Part shown: positions 6,170-10,878 of the stretch, piece by piece
How positions within the stretch are numbered: position 1 is the first letter of the stretch
How the letters are laid out: every line of letters begins with the position of its first letter
Assembly: GCA_041747855.1 (NCBI GenBank)
Contig: JBGTEJ010000084.1
Coordinates: forward strand, 1-10,878
DNA: 10,878 nt
Direction: 5' to 3'
Source of the DNA: ZC4RG35 sp041747855
Lineage (GTDB): Bacteria; Actinomycetota; Acidimicrobiia; Spongiisociales; ZC4RG35
The notes under the pieces: model-generated
What the model was told of the DNA's origin: nothing
What the model saw: the letters and a program-made list of their open reading frames with translations, nothing else
Database searches by the model: none
Translations under genes and position numbers: made by a program

Positions 6170-7170
6170 GTGCATCCCTCCCCTGCGCGTAGCGCTGCCA
6201 GGTCGTTCTCGACGACGTTCCTTGTTTCCTGGGGGAGGTCAGACCTTGTCAGGAGGCCGGTGAAGAGGGTGCTTGCAGTCTCGACCGTGCTTTCCTGGCA
6301 CCAGAGCACCCGGCCTTTCAGATAGGTTGCGGTAGTCGAGTCAGGGTCGAGGGCCAGCGCTTGGTCGAGCAGGCCTATCGCGGTCCCGGCCTCCCCGTTC
6401 CCATCCCAAGCCATCCACCCGAGACTGACCAGGGCGGTGACCTCCTGATCCCGCGTTGCCATCTCGGACGATGCGACTTCGAGAAAGTGGGGGAAGGCCT
6501 GGCGGTAGTCGCCTGCCTGGAAGTAGCGGTCGGCAAGGGCCAGACGCATCCCATTGATCTGCGGGTGGTCCTTGTTGGTGGCGATGACGGCCTCTATCGT
6601 GGAGTTGGAAACATCGTCCAGGCTGTCGACTTCGAGACCGGCGAGACCCCCCGCCGGGCCCTCCCGTTCCTGGAGGAAGAAGCCGACTGCCATGACCACA
6701 ACGGTCATCGAGCCGAGGAGGACGAGGGCGCCAACCGCTCGTCGGCCGCTTGGAGCGACAGTGGGTGTGGTCCCCGGTTCTTTGGACTGGGGGTGTCGTC
6801 GCCACCAGACGATGACTCCCAGACCGACCAAGAAGGCCACCAGTGGCGCAATCCACAGCACGATCGTGGGCCCACGGAGAGGAGGGTCGAGGAGCAAGGC
6901 ACCGCTGTAGGAGGCCAATAACTCATCGATGATCTGAGCATCGCTAGCACCTCCGGCGACCCGCTCTTCAACCAGGGCCATCATGTCTCTCGCCATCTGG
7001 GACGGAGAACTGCCTATGGCTTCACCCTGACACACCGGGCACATGATCGAGGCGCCAAGTTTTGTCACCCGGTCCTCATTGCTGGGGGCGGAGATGACCA
7101 TGACTGCGATCACCGCCGCAAGCCCAACCATGACGGAGACGAGCACGAAGTTCCGGGAGCGTTCAGACAT
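6166..7170 (-). CDS. ccmH: CcmH-CcmI fusion, cytochrome c maturation
   Basis: A 334-residue protein. The N-terminal half is CcmH, a thiol protein that handles the apocytochrome c CXXC at the heme ligation step: a helix at 9-27, the redox motif IMCPVCQGEAIGSS (Cys44, Cys47), the helical bundle through ELLASYSGALLLDPP (83-97) and a second helix (about 101-123). A third helix follows (146-166). The C-terminal part (about 188-325) is TPR-like, with repeats near 209-232 and 246-276, corresponding to the CcmI chaperone that binds the apocytochrome C-terminus. The same fusion is known in E. coli CcmH. The Arg that usually precedes the first Cys (LRCxxC) is Met43. Start: ATG at 7170, overlapping the ccmF stop by 8 bp; an in-frame ATG 22 codons earlier lies deep in ccmF. 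Confidence 0.92.
   Translation of the reverse strand: MSERSRNFVLVSVMVGLAAVIAVMVISAPSNEDRVTKLGASIMCPVCQGEAIGSSPSQMARDMMALVEERVAGGASDAQIIDELLASYSGALLLDPPLRGPTIVLWIAPLVAFLVGLGVIVWWRRHPQSKEPGTTPTVAPSGRRAVGALVLLGSMTVVVMAVGFFLQEREGPAGGLAGLEVDSLDDVSNSTIEAVIATNKDHPQINGMRLALADRYFQAGDYRQAFPHFLEVASSEMATRDQEVTALVSLGWMAWDGNGEAGTAIGLLDQALALDPDSTTATYLKGRVLWCQESTVETASTLFTGLLTRSDLPQETRNVVENDLAALRAGEGCT
6177..6181 (-). promoter_or_regulatory. Shine-Dalgarno deciding the ccmG start
   Basis: GGAGG within GGGGAGGG on the minus strand lies inside the 3' end of ccmH. Its spacing is 7 nt to the GTG at 6169 and only 1 nt to the ATG at 6175, so GTG is the more likely start. Confidence 0.7.
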
Positions 7171-9178
7171 CTGCGGTTTGACGACTTGGGTCCAAGGCCC
7201 GTTCCCGTCGGCGGCTGGCCACAGACCAGAAACCACCGGTCGCGGTGAAGAACCCGCCGAACCAGAGAAGACCGATCATGGGTGAGGTGTCGAAGGTGAT
7301 AGTTGCCCTCTCGGGGTTCAAGTCGAGGAGGGTGACGTAGAGGTCTCCGGTAGGTCGATGGAGCACATCGGGAGTGGGTATCGCCATGGCTGCGTAGAGG
7401 TTGAGGGTGGGTTCCAGAACGGCCACCGGGTCGCCTTCCCTGCTGACCATCAGACGTGTTCCGATCACCGTCCGGTTCGGTTCGGACCGCTGAAACGGAG
7501 CCGTGTACGTGATTTCGTATCCGGCGAAGGTGATGGTCTGGCCCGGCTCCATGACCTGTTCGACGTTGTCTGCCAGGTTGGCGGCAAAGGCGATTCCCAG
7601 GGCCATCAGGACGACGCCTGTGTGGCTCAACTGGCCCGCCCAGAACGACTGGTCGCCTTTGACCACCGTCATGATGGAACTCCATCGGGACTCGTCGAGC
7701 TTCGTCCTCCGCGCCGCCGACAGTTCTAGGAGGAGGCCGACGATGCACCCGATCACGAAGATGCCGAGCACGACGGCGAGGACCACCCAACCGACCCGAC
7801 TGAAGAGCAGGGTCGTCGCCGCTCCGGCCAGAAGGGCGATGAGTGCAGGCATTTTCGTCCGACGCCAGATGAGTCCGGGTGGGGCCGACCCCCACGGTGT
7901 CACGGGGCCGAAGCCCATGACCAGCAGGAGCCCGAAAGTGAGTGGCACGGCCAGTCGGTTGAAGAAGGGGCCACGGACACCCGCCATCTGCCCGGTGAAA
8001 GCTTCCAGCAGGATCGGATAGACCGTCCCAATCAGGACCACGAAGGCATAGACGGTGAGGAGCAGGTTATTGGCGAGGAAAGCCCCCTCCCGGGACACCA
8101 GAGTCCCGATCCTCGGTGCGCTGGACACGAGATGGCTGCGCTGTGAGAAGAGAATGAACGATCCGACCAGGATCAGCACGAGGAAACCGAGCAGGGCGGG
8201 TCCTATCGCCGACTGGGTGAACGAGTGAACGGAATTGATAGTGCCGGAGCGGGTGATGAAGGTGCCGAGAATGGTCAGTGAGAAGGCACCGATCACGAGG
8301 ATGAAGTTCCACGCCTGCAACATCCCCCGTCTTTGTTGGACGAGTGCCGAGTGGATGAAGGCGGTGGCAACGAGCCAGGGCATGAACGAGGCGTTCTCAA
8401 CCGGGTCCCAATCCCAATAGCCACCCCAGGACAGGACTTCGTAGGCCCAGAGGGCGCCGAGGACTATCCCCAATGTCAGGAAGGACCAGGCCACCAGGGT
8501 TGCACGCTGACTGCGACGGAGCCACTCAGGGCCGGGAACGGTCAAGGCCAAGGCCGAAATGGCGTAGGCGAAGGGGACGGTGAGTCCGACGAACCCCAGG
8601 TAGAGGATGGGCGGGTGGAACGCCATCAGGATGTGGTTCTGCAGGAGAGGGTTTGGACCCGGGCCATCGACAGGGGCAGACACGATCGACCACGGCCACG
8701 GACTGGACACGGCGCACCCGCGTTCTACGGCCTGGACGCACACTTCGAACGGGTTGGAGACGGTGAGCATCAACCCGAAGAAGAACAACGAGACAAAGCC
8801 CATCACCGCGAGGGCGCCAGCTCCCAACGAGTCCGGCGAACGGCGATACGACCGCAACACCATCCAGGTGAATCCGGCGAGGACCAGGCCCCACAGGAGG
8901 ATCGACCCCTCGAGGGCCGCCCAGGCTGTTGCAATGTCAAAGGGGAATGGTGTGGAACTCGAGTGATGGTTTGCCACGTAGGCGATGGAGAAGTCGTCGA
9001 GGGCGAGGGCCAACTGCATCGCTCCGATCGCCACTATGGAGCCGATGAGCAGGAGCCGGCCTTCACGGGTGAGGTCGGTACCGGTGCCCGCCCGGGCGGT
9101 TCTCGTCCCGCGCACGATGAGTAGGGCCGCGCCCAGGAAGGCGGTGGCGACCCCGGCTGAGCCCAGGAAGGCGAGCAT
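7163..9178 (-). CDS. ccmF: Heme lyase CcmF
   Basis: A 671-residue polytopic membrane protein that attaches heme delivered by CcmE to apocytochrome c. It contains the tryptophan-rich WWD domain, SWGGYWDWDPVENASF (250-265). The histidines expected to ligand heme are all present: His188 (AFHPPILYLGF), His276 (FIHSALVQQRRG), His318 (INSVHSFTQS) and His519 (LSHTGVV). DFSIAYVANHHSSS (62-75) and EGSILLWG are also family motifs, although WGxHEGS reads WAALEGS here, without the His. Between SNPF (141-144) and NPLLQ (176-180) there is an insertion of about 18 residues with Cys147 and Cys155. Length is close to E. coli CcmF (647). The ATG overlaps the ccmE stop by one base (TGATG), so translation is probably coupled. 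Confidence 0.97.
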   Translation of the reverse strand: MLAFLGSAGVATAFLGAALLIVRGTRTARAGTGTDLTREGRLLLIGSIVAIGAMQLALALDDFSIAYVANHHSSSTPFPFDIATAWAALEGSILLWGLVLAGFTWMVLRSYRRSPDSLGAGALAVMGFVSLFFFGLMLTVSNPFEVCVQAVERGCAVSSPWPWSIVSAPVDGPGPNPLLQNHILMAFHPPILYLGFVGLTVPFAYAISALALTVPGPEWLRRSQRATLVAWSFLTLGIVLGALWAYEVLSWGGYWDWDPVENASFMPWLVATAFIHSALVQQRRGMLQAWNFILVIGAFSLTILGTFITRSGTINSVHSFTQSAIGPALLGFLVLILVGSFILFSQRSHLVSSAPRIGTLVSREGAFLANNLLLTVYAFVVLIGTVYPILLEAFTGQMAGVRGPFFNRLAVPLTFGLLLVMGFGPVTPWGSAPPGLIWRRTKMPALIALLAGAATTLLFSRVGWVVLAVVLGIFVIGCIVGLLLELSAARRTKLDESRWSSIMTVVKGDQSFWAGQLSHTGVVLMALGIAFAANLADNVEQVMEPGQTITFAGYEITYTAPFQRSEPNRTVIGTRLMVSREGDPVAVLEPTLNLYAAMAIPTPDVLHRPTGDLYVTLLDLNPERATITFDTSPMIGLLWFGGFFTATGGFWSVASRRRERALDPSRQTADV

Positions 9179-9585
9179 CAGGACTCGGGGTAGCCCCCGC
9201 CCTCCTCCGGGATCTCGTAGTTCTCACTGTGCCGGATGACAGCGGTGTCGCCGAGGAAGACCTCGGACTGCCAGGTGCCTTCGATCAGCACCGGCACCCC
9301 ATCGTTGAACAGTGCAGGAGCGGTGCCACTCAGGATCACAGGGATGCTCGCCGCACCGTCGGTGACCACGAACCGGAGTCCTTCGCCGTCACGCTCGATG
9401 GAACCTTCGACTACCAGACCGGCGAGACGGAAGCGTCTCCCATCAGGAAAGTCCGCTTTCTGTTCGAGGGCTTCGTTGGGGAAAAGGTAGTAGGTGAGGT
9501 TCTGGCTGAGGGAGAAGACCGTTGCCGCGATCACCAGAACGACGACACCGAGAAGTCCGAACGATACGAACTTACGGTGCTCCAC
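9178..9585 (-). CDS. ccmE: Heme chaperone CcmE
   Basis: A 135-residue membrane-anchored heme chaperone. It binds heme covalently and carries it from CcmC to CcmF on the outer side of the membrane. A single N-terminal helix (about 7-27) leads into an OB-fold beta barrel with FRLAGLVVEGSI (52-63), FVVTDG (72-77) and VLIEGTW (99-105). The heme-attachment motif is RHSENYEIPEE, with His119 and Tyr123 in the classical HxxxY arrangement and not the CxxxY of some archaeal and sulfate-reducer homologues. The start is GTG, with AAGGA 6 nt upstream, three bases after the ccmD stop. The C-terminal tail is short and Gly/Glu-rich. Confidence 0.96.
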   Translation of the reverse strand: MEHRKFVSFGLLGVVVLVIAATVFSLSQNLTYYLFPNEALEQKADFPDGRRFRLAGLVVEGSIERDGEGLRFVVTDGAASIPVILSGTAPALFNDGVPVLIEGTWQSEVFLGDTAVIRHSENYEIPEEGGGYPES

Positions 9586-9588
9586 CGG

Positions 9589-9693
9589 TCATCCTTCAGC
9601 CTTCCGCAGTCGGAGATGCAGCCATACCGCGTAGGCGATGATCAACCCATAGGAGAGAGCGAAAGTCAGGACAACTATCACTGTGTCAGACAT
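9589..9693 (-). CDS. ccmD: CcmD-like heme exporter small membrane protein
   Basis: A 34-residue protein, below usual gene-calling cutoffs. It has a short polar N-terminus (MSDTV), one hydrophobic helix (about 5-25, VIVVLTFALSYGLIIAYAVW) and a basic C-terminal tail (LRLRKAEG). This is the organisation of CcmD, which holds CcmABC together and helps release holo-CcmE. Position supports it strongly: exactly between ccmC and ccmE, the usual place. It overlaps the ccmC stop by 8 bp, and 3 bp separate its own stop from the ccmE GTG. Sequence conservation in CcmD is low, so the call rests on size, topology and location. It is about half the length of the E. coli protein (69). Confidence 0.85.
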   Translation of the reverse strand: MSDTVIVVLTFALSYGLIIAYAVWLHLRLRKAEG

Positions 9694-10396
9694 CGTGCAC
9701 CTCGTCGATTCTCGGTGATGTGATGGCATCTCCAGCGAGCATTTCACGTCCTGTCTTGGCTTCCTCGACCTTGGCCAGATGGATCCGGGCCATGAGCAAG
9801 GCTATGTAGAGGACGGTGAAGGCCACCACGTTGACCAAAAGCGCCGCTCTCATCTCCGGGGGCATGGTGGACCCGCCCGGTCGAATCGATGGGACCTGAT
9901 GGAGGGTGCGGTACAGATAGACGGAGAAATAGACCAGAGGCACCTGGACGACGGCGACCATGCCGAGGATCGCCGATCTATTTGCCCTGGTCACGGGATC
10001 ATCGATGGCCGACCTCAGGGCCAAGTATCCGACATAGACGAAGAGAAGAATTGCGGTCGTCGAGAGTCTCCAGTCGGCCCAATCCCAGGCGACGCCCCAA
10101 ACTGCTTTGCCCCAGATCATCCCCGTCCCGATACCGATCGCGGTGAACAGGACACCGATCTCGACCGAGGATGCCGCCAGCCGGTCCCACTTGGGCCGCT
10201 TTGTCCTCAACCATCCGATCGATCCGACACTGGTGATTACGAATGCGAGGAACGCCAGCCAGAGGGAAGGGGCATGTACCGACATGATCCGGCTGTAAGC
10301 CCCCTGGAGGGTGTCACCCGGCGCTGTGATGGCGAAGTAGAACCCAACAGCCATCGTTATGGCCGCAACGGTCAGGAGCACCCGGATCTTTCTCAT
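9686..10396 (-). CDS. ccmC: Heme exporter / CcmE heme-loading protein CcmC
   Basis: A 236-residue protein with six membrane helices. CcmC presents heme to CcmE on the outer face of the membrane. The WWD motif is visible as WGKAVWGVAWDWADWRLST (95-113). The two conserved axial histidines are His41 (IMSVHAPSLW) and His166 (YRTLHQVPSI), flanking the WWD loop as in the family. The ATG at 10396 overlaps the ccmB stop in ATGA, with GGAGG 10 nt upstream. A longer in-frame start at 10516 would lie within ccmB and is unlikely. The C-terminal tail (about 208-236) is hydrophilic. The stop overlaps the ccmD start by 8 bp. Confidence 0.95.
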   Translation of the reverse strand: MRKIRVLLTVAAITMAVGFYFAITAPGDTLQGAYSRIMSVHAPSLWLAFLAFVITSVGSIGWLRTKRPKWDRLAASSVEIGVLFTAIGIGTGMIWGKAVWGVAWDWADWRLSTTAILLFVYVGYLALRSAIDDPVTRANRSAILGMVAVVQVPLVYFSVYLYRTLHQVPSIRPGGSTMPPEMRAALLVNVVAFTVLYIALLMARIHLAKVEEAKTGREMLAGDAITSPRIDEVHDV

Positions 10397-10878
10397 CGTG
10401 TCGTTTCCTCCAATGCGCGTGCGATGCTGACCCCGGCCACCACCAACCCGAGGGCCGAGGCTATGAGCACCAGTATCCAGGTGAGGATAACGGCACCCCG
10501 GTCTATCGAATCCCATGCCTGGGAGGCGGCGACGACTAGTGGAATCGACAGCGGTGCCACCAGTAGGGGAGCGAGAGAAGAGCGGTTCCTCATACCTGTT
10601 GTCAGATCACCGGCCAGAGTGGCGAGCGCCGTCGTACCGACTGCGTATAGGACGGTGACCGGAATCAGCACCCAGCGGGCTCCGGCCGGCATGACCGGGT
10701 CGTAGAGCATGGCCACCGACAGCCACAAGACGACGAGAAACCCGAACATGAGCAGGGTTCCCGACATGCACCTACCGATGAAACGCGCCGCCGGGTCGAC
10801 CCCGAGCAACGCGTACATGTCTTTGCGGGCGCTGGTGTCCCCGGCGGAGAGTCTGAGAGCGATCTGCATTCCGAAGAG
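10393..10878 (-). CDS. ccmB: Heme exporter permease CcmB, C-terminal part (5' end outside window)
   Basis: 161 C-terminal residues are visible; the frame stays open to the right edge, so roughly the first 60 residues are missing. CcmB is the permease of the CcmAB ABC transporter, whose ATPase drives release of holo-CcmE from CcmC. Family features are the cytoplasmic stretch DMYALLGVDPAARFIGR, which corresponds to the CcmB 'gLLLsPvdR..iylgK' segment, then four hydrophobic segments, with RNRSSLAPLLVAPLSIPLVV resembling the conserved 'RslllPlLllPl.iPvl' stretch. A Met 4 codons in from the window edge is internal, not the start. The stop overlaps the ccmC ATG (ATGA). The partner ccmA is expected just outside the window. 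Confidence 0.9.
   Translation of the reverse strand, partial: LFGMQIALRLSAGDTSARKDMYALLGVDPAARFIGRCMSGTLLMFGFLVVLWLSVAMLYDPVMPAGARWVLIPVTVLYAVGTTALATLAGDLTTGMRNRSSLAPLLVAPLSIPLVVAASQAWDSIDRGAVILTWILVLIASALGLVVAGVSIARALEETTR

Noticed and set aside
7110..7895. 261-codon minus-strand frame offset from ccmF
   Set aside because: Out-of-frame shadow of ccmF; basic, His/Arg-rich translation.
8333..9124. 263-codon plus-strand frame opposite ccmF
   Set aside because: Antisense shadow produced by G+C-rich third positions; charged low-complexity translation.
10397..10516. N-terminal extension of CcmC by 40 residues
   Set aside because: Overlaps ccmB coding sequence; the ATGA junction with GGAGG upstream at 10396 is the standard start.
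9779..10705. 308-codon plus-strand frame opposite ccmC and ccmB
   Set aside because: Antisense shadow of conserved ccm genes; no recognisable motif.
1..10878. Searched for CRISPR arrays, tRNAs, insertion sequences, integrases, toxin-antitoxin or defence modules
   Set aside because: No direct-repeat arrays, tRNA cloverleaf, transposase or nuclease motifs were seen; the SRAP protein is a common housekeeping repair factor and not evidence of a defence island.

Overview
The window is a housekeeping stretch of a high-G+C bacterial chromosome. A class A RNase P RNA, what look like leaderless promoters (a -10 box about 6-9 nt before the start codon), GTG and TTG starts, and a lipoprotein with a Thr/Ser/Pro-rich linker all suggest an actinomycete-like organism, possibly an Acidimicrobiia relative. 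This assignment is an inference. No mobile element, CRISPR array, tRNA or phage gene was seen.

Left part (1-1787, all minus strand): a putative four-helix membrane protein, then rnpB with its own -10 box and a terminator hairpin, then an SRAP/YedK-type DNA-protein crosslink sensor, then the first 101 residues of an APC-superfamily amino acid permease that runs off the window. Centre (1885-5578): an aquaporin on the plus strand converges on a gamma-glutamylcyclotransferase-like gene, with one strong hairpin between them. From the far side of that gene a plus-strand set diverges: a TlpA-like thioredoxin lipoprotein, a DUF4440 (NTF2-like) protein and a membrane-anchored PAF-acetylhydrolase-like serine hydrolase.

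Right part (5579-10878, minus strand): a tight cytochrome c maturation operon of the System I type, read as ccmB (partial) - ccmC - ccmD - ccmE - ccmF - ccmH/I - ccmG. Neighbouring genes overlap or are a few bases apart. ccmD encodes only 34 residues and is easily missed. CcmB and CcmC (with CcmA, expected just outside the window) load heme onto CcmE with the help of CcmD. CcmE carries heme outside the membrane to CcmF, which ligates it to apocytochrome c. CcmG and CcmH keep the apocytochrome CXXC thiols reduced. The notable points are System I in what looks like an actinomycete-type genome, an extra Cys-containing loop in CcmF, and a CcmH lacking the usual Arg before its CXXC.

I did not find a convincing undescribed system. 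The most useful second looks are the CcmF insertion, the small ccmD, the altered active-site loop of the cyclotransferase-like protein, and the compact rnpB promoter.
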